From Methylobacterium currus (GTDB taxonomy: Bacteria > Pseudomonadota > Alphaproteobacteria > Rhizobiales > Beijerinckiaceae): a stretch of DNA of 64,000 nt. The DNA is taken from positions 2,824,001 through 2,888,000 of the forward strand of contig NZ_CP028843.1 in NCBI RefSeq assembly GCF_003058325.1, read 5' to 3'. Below the pieces are notes generated by a model. It was not told where the DNA came from. It saw nothing but the letters and a program-made list of their open reading frames with translations, and did no database searches. The translations under genes were made by a program, and so were the position numbers. This document shows positions 55,429 to 63,854 of this stretch, in pieces. The first letter of the stretch is position 1. Each line of letters opens with the position of its first letter.

Positions 55429-58400
55429 GTGAACGGGTTCGAGGTTGTCAGGCTGAAAGCGGCGCAGGTTCACGCGGCTGCGGTCGAGGGCGGCGCCGAT
55501 CCGCTCTGCCCGCTGGATCTCGTGGTCGCTGCCATCGATGCCCATGAGATCGATCTCAGCTGGCTCCGCCCCGGCGATGCCTACCTCCGCGGCGGACGCG
55601 GCCTCTACGACCCGACCCTTCCGGCCATCGCCTGCGAGGATCGCGGGGACGCCACGGCCAAGGCGCTGCTCGCGGGGCATGAGCTGGGACACGCCGTCCT
55701 GCACGATCCCGACGATGTCATCGTCGACGGCGACATCGATCCCAGCCGCGCCGTGGAGGCCGCCGCCACGGGCGTGGAGAAGGTCGAGGGCTACGGCCGG
55801 CGAGAGCGCCGGGAGTTGCAGGCCGACCTGTTCGCCCGCGAACTGGTCCTCCCGCGAGCCTTGGCGCGGCGCCTCTTCCTGGAGGACGGGCAGGGTGCCA
55901 CCGACATCGTCCGTCTCACCGGCCTGCCCCATGCCCTCGTCGCCCAGCAATTGGCCGATTGCCTGCTGCTACCGGAGCACCGTCCGCGCGCCGAACTGGG
56001 TGCCGGTTCGGGACCTCCGCTCGACAAGAGCCAGCGGGCTGCCGCCTTTCACGAGGGCACCCCGTACTTGCTGCAGGCGGGTCCCGGAACAGGGAAGACG
56101 CGCACGCTGGTCAGCCGCATCGAGCGGCTGCTCGACCGGGGCGCGACAGCCTCGGAGATCCTCGTCCTTACCTTCTCGAACAAGGCGGCGGGCGAGCTTG
56201 TCGAGCGGTTGACCGCTCGCGTGCCCGAGGCAGCGGCCGCCGCCTGGATCGGCACGTTCCACGGCTTCGGCCTCGACGTCCTGCGGCAGTTCCACGACCG
56301 CGAGAGGCTGCCCGACGATCCTCGGCTCGTGGACAAGGCCGATGCCGTCGGCATGCTCGAAGATCTCGTCCCACGGTTGCCGCTTCGTCACTTCCGGAAC
56401 TTGCACGACCCGACGCTCGACCTGAGCGACATCCTTGCAGCTGTGTCCCGGGCGAAGGACGAACTCACCCTTCCAGACGACTACATGGCCCTCGCCGAGC
56501 GCATGGCGGAGCGGGCTGGCGCCGACGAGGAGGCGGGTCTACGCGCCGAGAAGGCAATCGAGGTCGCCGCCGTCTACCGCGCCTACGACGCGGAGATGCG
56601 GCGGCTCGGTCACCTCGACTTCGGCGATCTCGTCATGCGACCGACCCTCCTGCTGGAACGGGACCCCGACGCCCTGGATATCCTGCGCGGCAAACACCGC
56701 CACATCCTCGTCGACGAGTACCAGGACGTGAACCGGGCGAGCGTCAGGCTCCTCAGGGCGTTGGCTGGCGGGGGCGAGCGGCTTTGGGTCGTCGGCGATT
56801 CTCGCCAATCGATCTATCGGTTCCGCGGCGCCTCCTCGGCCAACATGACCTGCTTCGAGACCGATTTTCCCGGCGCGCAGGTCGGGCGCCTGACGATGAA
56901 TTACCGTTCGTCGGAAGAGGTAGTCGCGACGTTCTCGGCCTTCGCGGCTGACATGGCGGCCTCGCGCGGCGTCCTGCCGCTCGACCTCACCGCACACGCG
57001 GGGCCCGCGCAAGCCCTCCCTGAGACACGCAAGGTCGAACGCCCGGAGGACGAGGCCGCCGCGATCGCGGCCCGCATCCTCGAACTGCAGCAGACCTGCG
57101 GCGTGGACTTCCGGGATCAGGCCGTGCTCTGCCGTGGCAACGGCCGCTTGGCTGCGGTCGCGGCGGCGCTCGAACAACGTGACGTCCCGGTGCTGTTTCT
57201 CGGTAACCTCTTCGAGCGCGAGGAGGTCCGAGATCTCCTCGCCGTGTTGGCGCTGTTGGTCGATCCCAAGGCCGGCACCTTGGCACGGGTCGCGCGCATG
57301 CCGCGATACGCCATGCCACTTGAAGACGTCGGTCGCCTCCAGCGCGTGAGCGCGCGGTGTGAGGAACCGATGGAATGGGCGTCGGAATCGACGGCCCCGC
57401 CCGGCGCCCCGGCGGCGGCGCTGGCGAACCTCCGAGCCGACTTCCAGGGCCTCGACGCGACCAGCCATCCCTGGGAGGCACTCTGCCGCCTGCTGTTCGA
57501 CCGACGGCACCTGCTGCCCGATCTTCGTACCCCCCTTGGGACCCGGGACCGGATGCGGATGGTGGCACTCTGGCAGTTCCTTGCATTCTGCCGGGACCTA
57601 CCATCGGGCCAGGGCCTCGCGATCCAACGCCTGCTGGACCGCACCAGGCGGTTGGTCCTTCTGTCCGAGGAAAGGGACCTCCGCCAGATGCCCGCGGCAG
57701 CGGCCGCGATGGACGGGGTTCACCTGATGACCGTCCACGCCAGCAAGGGCCTGGAGTTCGAGGCCGTGCATATCCCCGGCATGGTCGGACAAGGATTTCC
57801 GAGCGGCGGCCGGACGCCGCGCTGCCCTCCTCCGGATGGCCTCATCGTCGGCGCCGAGGGCTTGCCGGGCGTGGAGGCGGTTCGGCGCGGGCATGCCGAG
57901 GAGGAGGAGTGTCTCTTCTTCGTCGCGACGTCCCGGGCGCGCCGCCATCTCACGCTCCTCGCGGCAAGCCGCAAGGCAAACGGCAGCGGTCGCCAGCTCT
58001 CACCTTTCTTCGACAGGGTTGCCGGGGTCGTGCGGGACGTGGCCAATCCCCCGCTGCACTTGCCCGAGATACCCGAGCCCGACCAGAACCGGATAGGCGT
58101 CGCGTGGGCGGGACCGCCCTCCTTCACCGCTGAACAGATCTCCCTCTACGACCAGTGTCCCCGTCGCTTCTTCTACACGCACGTGCTGGGCGCGGCCGGC
58201 GGGCGCCGCGCGACCCCCTTCGCCAGGATGCACGACGTGGTCTACGAGGTACTGCGCTGGCTCAGGCAGGATGCGCGGAACTGGAGCCTGCCGCTTGAGG
58301 CGGTGCGGGCGCATTTCGACGCGGTCTGGTCCGTGAAGGGGCCGACCGAGGGCTACGTTGCGGATCTCCAGCGTGCGGGCTTCGAACTGTTGGAGACGCT

Positions 58401-58863
58401 CATGCGGACCCGGGAGGGGTATGTCCCCGGGCCGCGTGAGCCAGTCACCATCGATCTCGGCGGCCTCGACCTCGTCGTGTTGCCAGACGAGGTGCGCGGC
58501 GAGGGATCGGGCACGGTCTACCGGCGTGTGCGAACCGGTCGGAGGCGGAAGGAAGAGGAGGACGATCTCGTCTACGCCGCCTATTCCATGGCGGCCGGCC
58601 TACGCTACGGCCCCGGCGCGCGGGTCGAGGCCATCCACCTGAGCGGTGACGGCGTCATGAGCGTCTCGTTGACCGCAAGGAAGCAGACGAACCGCGAGCA
58701 AAAGCTCCGCCTCATTGCCGAGGGCATCCTCGCGGGCAACTTTCCCCCGGACCCTGACGAGAAATCCTGCCCACGATGCCCGCACTACGTGACATGCGGG
58801 CCTGTTCCGGCCGGCACCCTCACGGTTCGTGATCCCTGCGGGGTGGAGCCGGTAAACGCCTAA
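55429..58863 (+). CDS. ImmA/IrrE metallopeptidase - UvrD/Rep helicase - RecB/AddB-like C-terminus fusion
   Basis: 1144 residues. Residues 1-180 are an ImmA/IrrE peptidase with HELGH (84-88) and the downstream ERRELQADLFARELVLP helix. Residues about 195-880 are a superfamily 1A helicase: Walker A QAGPGTGKTRT (Lys223), Walker B VDEYQD (428-433), VVGDSRQSIYRFRG, TVHASKGLEFEAVHIPG and FFVATSRARRHL. The C-terminus has LYDQCPRRFFY (Cys near 910) and CPRCPHYVTC (near 1114-1123), the four-cysteine iron-sulfur pattern of AddB/Cas4-like nucleases, but the expected D...E/DxK residues look altered (RRVRTGR in place of a DYKTG). It starts 15 bases after the unknown gene. Probably senses and processes foreign DNA, with the peptidase as signal arm. 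Confidence 0.9.
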   Translation: MNGFEVVRLKAAQVHAAAVEGGADPLCPLDLVVAAIDAHEIDLSWLRPGDAYLRGGRGLYDPTLPAIACEDRGDATAKALLAGHELGHAVLHDPDDVIVDGDIDPSRAVEAAATGVEKVEGYGRRERRELQADLFARELVLPRALARRLFLEDGQGATDIVRLTGLPHALVAQQLADCLLLPEHRPRAELGAGSGPPLDKSQRAAAFHEGTPYLLQAGPGTGKTRTLVSRIERLLDRGATASEILVLTFSNKAAGELVERLTARVPEAAAAAWIGTFHGFGLDVLRQFHDRERLPDDPRLVDKADAVGMLEDLVPRLPLRHFRNLHDPTLDLSDILAAVSRAKDELTLPDDYMALAERMAERAGADEEAGLRAEKAIEVAAVYRAYDAEMRRLGHLDFGDLVMRPTLLLERDPDALDILRGKHRHILVDEYQDVNRASVRLLRALAGGGERLWVVGDSRQSIYRFRGASSANMTCFETDFPGAQVGRLTMNYRSSEEVVATFSAFAADMAASRGVLPLDLTAHAGPAQALPETRKVERPEDEAAAIAARILELQQTCGVDFRDQAVLCRGNGRLAAVAAALEQRDVPVLFLGNLFEREEVRDLLAVLALLVDPKAGTLARVARMPRYAMPLEDVGRLQRVSARCEEPMEWASESTAPPGAPAAALANLRADFQGLDATSHPWEALCRLLFDRRHLLPDLRTPLGTRDRMRMVALWQFLAFCRDLPSGQGLAIQRLLDRTRRLVLLSEERDLRQMPAAAAAMDGVHLMTVHASKGLEFEAVHIPGMVGQGFPSGGRTPRCPPPDGLIVGAEGLPGVEAVRRGHAEEEECLFFVATSRARRHLTLLAASRKANGSGRQLSPFFDRVAGVVRDVANPPLHLPEIPEPDQNRIGVAWAGPPSFTAEQISLYDQCPRRFFYTHVLGAAGGRRATPFARMHDVVYEVLRWLRQDARNWSLPLEAVRAHFDAVWSVKGPTEGYVADLQRAGFELLETLMRTREGYVPGPREPVTIDLGGLDLVVLPDEVRGEGSGTVYRRVRTGRRRKEEEDDLVYAAYSMAAGLRYGPGARVEAIHLSGDGVMSVSLTARKQTNREQKLRLIAEGILAGNFPPDPDEKSCPRCPHYVTCGPVPAGTLTVRDPCGVEPVNA

Positions 58864-59001
58864 GAGCGTTCATCCTTGCACCAAGTGAGCAGCAGGTCGC
58901 AGCGATCTCAAGAGTCGTATCCAGTGGTTCCCGGCATGAATGGCCGCGCTGACTAAAGCATTCCTCATCCGTCACACCATCGGGCCCAATTCCCAGGTGT
59001 C

Positions 59002-59389
59002 TGCGCCCGACGGCGGGCGCACGGTCGGGAGTACATCATTCCCGACTGGAAGCATTCCATGGGACAGGCGGCGCCGAGCCGCCGGCTGAGCCGGGCAGGC
59101 ATTTCGTGGAAGCCAGAAATCCATTCCATGTAAGCCGCGCATGCTGCATGGAATGGATGTCTCGGACGCGACGCGGCCCCGACGCCACACGCCGGCCCTG
59201 CGCGTCGTTACGGATTCTGCTTGCCTGTGCGAGAGCGCTCCGCCTGACGGCGCCTCTCGGAGCCGCAGGGAAGGGGTATCCACCGAGGGGCGGGCTTGTG
59301 CCGGCAAACGTAGCGCCCCCGGCCCTACCAGGGTTGATCACCGGGCCGCGTGCGCCTGACGGCGGGCGCACGGTGGGGAGCACATTATT
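59002..59389. repeat. pair of 39-bp direct repeats, 349 bp apart
   Basis: Copies at 59002-59040 and 59351-59389 agree at 35 of 39 positions. Each begins with a small hairpin (TGCGCCCG, loop ACGG, CGGGCGCA in the first copy) and ends GGGAGYACATYATT. They bracket about 310 bases. Confidence 0.75.
59119..59158. repeat. 12-bp inverted repeat
   Basis: ATCCATTCCATG (59119-59130) and CATGGAATGGAT (59147-59158) are perfect inverse copies with a 16-base spacer. A related GCATTCCATGG lies at 59052-59062. Could be a protein-binding site. Confidence 0.65.
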
Positions 59390-59438
59390 TGCTGGCCGAG
59401 GAGCCTCTCGGGCCTTCTCGACCGGGTGCGACCAGCCC

Positions 59439-59780
59439 CTACTCGGTCCAGCCCGACCCATCGAGGTACCGGCGTCGTCCCTCACAGCGGACCAAGCCAA
59501 CCGCGCGCAGGACAGCCTTCGCGGCCTCCCCGGCCCACGATTTGACGCCGAGCCCCTGTATCGCGTCCGAGAGTTCACGGCGGGAGAGGCCGCTTGTCCC
59601 AACCTCACTCAAGGCGCTCGGTACCGCCCACATCGCCTCGGCCGAACAGGACCCGGTCGGTTGTCCCTCGGTCGGTCGGAGACCGGCGCTGCCCTCCGAC
59701 GCATGCTCTACGCGCCTTCCCAGTCCCTCAATCGCAACGACGAGGCCCGCGATTGAGGGCGCAGGCTGGGTCGCCAGCAC
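59439..59780 (-). CDS. possible small winged-helix-like protein
   Basis: 113 residues from a GTG at 59780, 29 bases after the second ParB-like gene. The C-terminal half (SRRELSDAIQGLGVKSWAGE, then AVLRAVGLVRCEGRRRYLDG) reads like a small DNA-binding helix-turn-helix with a wing. The N-terminal half is not recognised. Could be the fourth member of the recombinase-ParB-ParB operon. Confidence 0.5.
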   Translation of the reverse strand: MLATQPAPSIAGLVVAIEGLGRRVEHASEGSAGLRPTEGQPTGSCSAEAMWAVPSALSEVGTSGLSRRELSDAIQGLGVKSWAGEAAKAVLRAVGLVRCEGRRRYLDGSGWTE

Positions 59781-59809
59781 GCGGACGCGGTGCGCCCCGC
59801 GGCTCGACC

Positions 59810-60718
59810 TCAGGCCGCCTCGCCCTCGGGCATGGTCGAAGTCACCTCCGCGATCGTCCGGAACGGTTCGAGCAATTCGGGATGCCGGGTGGCGAGGAAG
59901 CGATGCACCTGCCGGTTGGCGAGGAGCTTAGCGAGGTACCCCTTGGCCACCGTCAGGTGGAGGTTGTCCCGGCTGAAGGAATCCTGGATCGCGCCCATGG
60001 ACATCTGCAGGTTCTCCAGCTCCCGCTCCATCCGGGCCATCGCCGCCGGGCTCACGCCCTTCGGCTTGGATTTCGCTCCAGAGACGAGGTCCGCCTGAGG
60101 CGTTCCGGCGAGGATCGCCGATGCGTAGGCCACGCTGAAGTTGTTGTGCTGGACCATGAGGTCAGCGACGGCCATCTGCCGCAAGGGTTTCATCTTCCGA
60201 AGGATGTCGAAGACGGCCAGCGGGCAGTGTCGGTCCGTCAGCTGGGTTACCACCTCATCGCATATCCCATCCAGCATCTTCACCCGGCGCTGGATGCTCA
60301 CAACGTCCATCCGAAGCGCGGCGGCGATCTTCTCCTGCGGCACGCCGCGCTCAATTGTGCGGACGATCATCGCCCGCGCCATCACGGGGGTGAGGCGGTT
60401 GAGGTGGCGGTTGTAGGTGTACGCCTCGTCGTCCTTGGAGACGATGCATTCCACCTCGGTCGCCCCCTCGTCCTTCAGCACCTCTACTCGGACGTGGCCG
60501 TCGAGCAGGAGGTAGCGCCCCGGGGCAGCCGCGTCCCTCGATATCACGGGGGGCTCGACCACGCCGATCTCTCGGATGGACTGCGCGATCTGCGCGTACG
60601 CGAGGCTCGCCCTCAGGGTCGGCCTGAGGATCTTCACCGGCATCAGCGAGGCGATCGGCACAACGACGATCCCCGGCTCGAACCCGAGGCTTACTGATTG
60701 TCGCCGCCCCTCGCTCAT
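59810..60718 (-). CDS. ParB/RepB-like partition protein, second copy
   Basis: 302 residues. A ParB N-terminal nuclease-like domain (VVVPIASLMPVKILRPTLRA, then REIGVVEPPVISRD and LLLDGHVRVEVLKDEG) and a central helix-turn-helix (GVPQEKIAAALRMDVVSIQR) precede a RepB-type C-terminal domain. Its ATG overlaps the stop of the first copy (ATGA). Such proteins segregate plasmids; beside a recombinase on an integrated element they may bind the ends or maintain an excised circle. Confidence 0.88.
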   Translation of the reverse strand: MSEGRRQSVSLGFEPGIVVVPIASLMPVKILRPTLRASLAYAQIAQSIREIGVVEPPVISRDAAAPGRYLLLDGHVRVEVLKDEGATEVECIVSKDDEAYTYNRHLNRLTPVMARAMIVRTIERGVPQEKIAAALRMDVVSIQRRVKMLDGICDEVVTQLTDRHCPLAVFDILRKMKPLRQMAVADLMVQHNNFSVAYASAILAGTPQADLVSGAKSKPKGVSPAAMARMERELENLQMSMGAIQDSFSRDNLHLTVAKGYLAKLLANRQVHRFLATRHPELLEPFRTIAEVTSTMPEGEAA

Positions 60719-61611
60719 GACGTCCTCCCGGCCACGCGGGCCTCTAGGTCAGCCGGCATCGCATCCAGCCTCTCGGCCTGCAGCAACTGCACGAAGGCTT
60801 GGTCCCCTCGAAGCTTACGCATGGCCTCGACAATGAACATCAAGCGGGATTGCGTGAGCTCCGCCTTCTTAACAAGGACCCTCTCACGATCGGCCTCTTG
60901 CTGAAAGATGCGGAGCAGCGCGGTCGGTGATGTCGGGGACCGTGGGGGTTCCTTGCGTCCGAAAGCGTTGGTGTCGACCTCGCGGCCCCGCTTCCGGCGG
61001 GCTTCGAGCAGGAGGCGCGCCTTCACCAGCTTCCCGCCCGACAGCTTCTTCTCCGCGTATGCCTGTGCCAGGAGGGCCTGCTCCCCCGCTTCGTCGGCCT
61101 TCGCGATCTCGATGGCCACGCTGATCGGCAGGATCCCGGTCTCGACGGCCGACAGGAGGCGTTCCTCGCCCCGCTCGATCAAGCTGCCGATCATGTTGAC
61201 CCATTGTTGCGTGCAGCCGACCTTCGTCGCGATTTCGGCGTCGTTGTAGCCGCGCTTGCGGAGGGTCCCGATGTCGTGGAGCAGGTCGACTGGGCGATGC
61301 TGCCGACGCGCGCAGTTCTCGACCAGGCCCATCACCAAGCAGTCCTGCTCGCTCGCATCGACCACGATGGCGGGGATCTCCGTCTGGCCGAGCTCGATGC
61401 ATGCCCGCAGGCGCCCCTCGCCGCAGACGACGCCATAGGCCTCTTGGCCATCTTTGGACGGGATGTGCCTGACGGTGATCGGACGCTTCAGGCCGACCCT
61501 GCCGATGTTCTCCACGATTTCCTGGAAGCGCCGCTTCTCGCGCGATCGCGGGTTGAGCACCGTAATCCGGTCGACCGGGATCATGACGACGCGCTTGGTG
61601 ACCCGTTCCAT
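60715..61611 (-). CDS. ParB/RepB-like partition protein, first copy
   Basis: 298 residues from the ATG at 61611 (GTG at 61614 possible); start and recombinase stop share a base (TGATG). VVMIPVDRITVLNPRSREKR, then RVGLKRPITVRHI and VCGEGRLRACIELGQTEIPA are the ParB domain; LRKRGYNDAEIATKVGCTQQ is the DNA-binding helix-turn-helix. No ParA-type ATPase gene is nearby, unlike in a plasmid partition operon, so its role is probably tied to the recombinase. Confidence 0.9.
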   Translation of the reverse strand: MERVTKRVVMIPVDRITVLNPRSREKRRFQEIVENIGRVGLKRPITVRHIPSKDGQEAYGVVCGEGRLRACIELGQTEIPAIVVDASEQDCLVMGLVENCARRQHRPVDLLHDIGTLRKRGYNDAEIATKVGCTQQWVNMIGSLIERGEERLLSAVETGILPISVAIEIAKADEAGEQALLAQAYAEKKLSGGKLVKARLLLEARRKRGREVDTNAFGRKEPPRSPTSPTALLRIFQQEADRERVLVKKAELTQSRLMFIVEAMRKLRGDQAFVQLLQAERLDAMPADLEARVAGRTS

Positions 61612-63176
61612 CACGCGGCCTCCGTGAAGCTGGCCCTCTTGGCTAGCGAGTAGAAAAAGTCGAGATCGTCGAACCGGTAGCCGTCGAGGGAGAACCCGTT
61701 GCGCTCGGCGAGGCGCAGCCGTGGCTCGGTCATGTCGATGCTCGGAAGGACGTAGTAGTCCAGCGGGGTCTCGTTGCCCGGATTCATGCGGACTGCGACG
61801 GTGAAGTCCGGCGCAAGGCCCGCATCGAGCCGCAGGCGCCACCGGGACGATCCCGCAGCGGTGCTGCGATGGCGGGAGATCACGATGGAGGTCGTGAACT
61901 CTCCGTTGACGCCGAGAAGGTCCGTCGCCGGATCGCGGTCGACCGTGCCGCCGACGCGTTCCAGGCCCTCGACCACGGAGCCGACCACCTCGGGATGCAG
62001 GGCCCTCAGGCGCCGGTTCTCCTCAAGGTATCGATAGTCCCGATCCGGGGTGTAGCCCACCAGCCGGTAGGCGCGCAGGAGGCTGCCGAAGCGGCGCCGG
62101 TAGACGCTGCTCGACGGCATGTCGTCGCGCTCGTCGATGACCAAGCTCGACAAGGCGCCCGCCGCCTCCAGCAATTGCGCCAGCAGTTCGAGCAGCTCCG
62201 CGTCGTCGTAGCGGCGGCTGCGACCTTCGACGATCGCGCGCGCCTTCTCGAAGATGTCGCTCGCCACGACCGGCTCGAAGGCCCCCTTCGCGACCACCCA
62301 CAGGCCTGGCGGGTTCACGACCCGGCGCTGCTTCAGCTTGTTGGAGACCCGGTTGTAGACGTTGTCGCCGACGTACTTCGGGTTCGTCAGCACCTGATGC
62401 ACCGTCCCGCGCGTCCATGGGCGCCCGAGGTCGGTCCGGCCCCCCTCGCCGTTCAGCCTATCCGCGATCTCGCGCTCCGGCTCGCCGGAGAGGAAGAGGG
62501 CGTAGATGCGCCGGACGGTCGCCACCTCGGCCTCGGGACCCGGCACCAGGATGACGCGATCGGTCTGGAGGCTCTTGCGCTCGCCGAGGCGCAGCTCGGT
62601 CTTGGCGGCGCCGTGCTCATCGACCATCAGGCGGCGCAGTCCGTACCCCGCCATCCCGCCCTGCCGAAATCCCTTCTCGATCAAGCGGCACTGCCCGGCG
62701 AAGACCTTGACCGACAGGTCCCGGCTGTACTCGCCGGCCATCAGGCGCTTGACCGTCTTGAGGAGCGTCGAGCCGATGCTGCCGTCGTTGTCGAACTGCT
62801 CGGCGCAGTAGTGGACCGTGATGCCGGCGCGGCGGCAGACGTGCTCGTGGTAGGCGCCCTCGTCAGCATCCTGGAACCGGCCCCAGCGGCTCACGTCGTA
62901 GACCAGGATCGCCTCGAAGTCCGCTCGGCCGCCCTCGACCTCGGACAGTAACCGGCGCAGGGAATCGCGTCCCTCCAGCGTCAAGCCGCTGCGTCCGGCA
63001 TCCTCGTAGACCCGGAGGATCTCGAACCCGTGCTTCTCGGCGAAGCGGCCTATGAAGGCGAGCTGGTTCTCAGGCGAGAACGTCTGCGGCTCGGTCGACA
63101 TGCGCACGTAAGCCACCGCCGGCTTGGGCCCGCGCCGACAACGACCGTCCAGGGTGTCTTTACCGGTCGGCCTCAA
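61611..63176 (-). CDS. large serine recombinase without zinc ribbon
   Basis: 521 residues from a TTG at 63176 with GAGG about 12 bases upstream; no later start keeps the catalytic N-terminus. VAYVRMSTEPQ holds the catalytic Ser27, and ILVYDVSRWGRFQDADEGAY and AGEYSRDLSVKVFAGQ are resolvase-domain blocks. The recombinase domain (FLSGEPEREIADRLNGEGG) and a long C-terminal region follow, but no cysteine zinc ribbon is present. It forms a coupled operon with two ParB-like genes. Confidence 0.9.
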   Translation of the reverse strand: MRPTGKDTLDGRCRRGPKPAVAYVRMSTEPQTFSPENQLAFIGRFAEKHGFEILRVYEDAGRSGLTLEGRDSLRRLLSEVEGGRADFEAILVYDVSRWGRFQDADEGAYHEHVCRRAGITVHYCAEQFDNDGSIGSTLLKTVKRLMAGEYSRDLSVKVFAGQCRLIEKGFRQGGMAGYGLRRLMVDEHGAAKTELRLGERKSLQTDRVILVPGPEAEVATVRRIYALFLSGEPEREIADRLNGEGGRTDLGRPWTRGTVHQVLTNPKYVGDNVYNRVSNKLKQRRVVNPPGLWVVAKGAFEPVVASDIFEKARAIVEGRSRRYDDAELLELLAQLLEAAGALSSLVIDERDDMPSSSVYRRRFGSLLRAYRLVGYTPDRDYRYLEENRRLRALHPEVVGSVVEGLERVGGTVDRDPATDLLGVNGEFTTSIVISRHRSTAAGSSRWRLRLDAGLAPDFTVAVRMNPGNETPLDYYVLPSIDMTEPRLRLAERNGFSLDGYRFDDLDFFYSLAKRASFTEAA

Positions 63177-63268
63177 CCAACGATCCTCGTTTACACGGCT
63201 TACTATGCGATCGCATCTTGGAAGCCGTAAGCTTCTCTCATCCCGAACCTACTGACAGGAGGTTGGGA

Positions 63269-63649
63269 ATGTCGTTTCCGAAAGAGAGCAACAAGTTTCC
63301 AGTCGGCGGGGACAGACCTCCCGTTTCGGAAGGCACGGTCGCCACGGAGATCGCTAAGGCCCTGCGGAGGGAGCTCGGCAACTCACACGCCGCGGTGAAG
63401 ACGGTGGCGCAATGGACGGGCGCCAGCGAGCGTGCGGCAAAGAATTGGTTAGCCGGACGTTTCGCTCCGAGCGGGGAGCACCTCGTCTCGCTGGTCGAGC
63501 GCTCCAACGAGGTACTGTTCGTATTTCTGATCCTGGCGCATCGACACGACGTCGCCACCGCCGCGGTGCTCGTCGATGTTCGCGACAGGTTGAGGGCGGC
63601 GTTCCTAACCGTGGATCGGATACTCGGAAGTGATCGCGAGGAAACTTAA
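63269..63649 (+). CDS. small helix-turn-helix-like element protein
   Basis: 126 residues from the ATG at 63269, seven bases after AGGAGG (63258-63263). The conserved part (GNSHAAVKTVAQWTGASERA, AKNWLAGRFAPSGEHLVSLV) reads as a DNA-binding helix-turn-helix and, from memory, resembles small regulators common on alphaproteobacterial mobile elements. It is divergent from the recombinase operon across 92 bases and may regulate it. Confidence 0.7.
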   Translation: MSFPKESNKFPVGGDRPPVSEGTVATEIAKALRRELGNSHAAVKTVAQWTGASERAAKNWLAGRFAPSGEHLVSLVERSNEVLFVFLILAHRHDVATAAVLVDVRDRLRAAFLTVDRILGSDREET

Positions 63650-63854
63650 CGAGCGAGGCGTGGCCTTTTGCGGATCCCCGCTGCTCCTTTCCTCTGTCAG
63701 ACTTGGGCGCAAGCGCGACGAACACGACCTGGATCAAGGAGCTTTGAACACCACGGCATGCGCCCCGCCGGCGCCCGCCGGCGCCCGCCGCTCCTTCCGC
63801 GTCCGGTCGTTCATGCCGACCGCCGGACGATGTCCCCGAGTGGCATGCGCGTCG

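Larger units (their letters stand above)
58864..59438. other. 575-bp noncoding region between converging gene sets
   Basis: No convincing gene: frames are open but repeat-derived. It holds the direct repeats at 59002-59040 and 59351-59389 and the inverted repeat at 59119-59158. It may be debris of an earlier insertion or a site used by the partition proteins. Confidence 0.6.

Noticed and set aside
59036..59756. Overlapping frames of about 200 codons on both strands
   Set aside because: Composition is poor and the repeated VLPTVRPPSGA segment comes from the 39-bp DNA repeats. No ribosome-binding site or family match.
59810..61611. Plasmid partition or origin region
   Set aside because: Two ParB-like genes are present, but there is no ParA/RepA ATPase, RepC or iteron array, and the operon is led by a recombinase.
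63650..63854. Right end of the element with return of comEC
   Set aside because: No ComEC-like translation (SISGLHM region) is found in any frame; the visible edge gene is a small Cys-rich protein.
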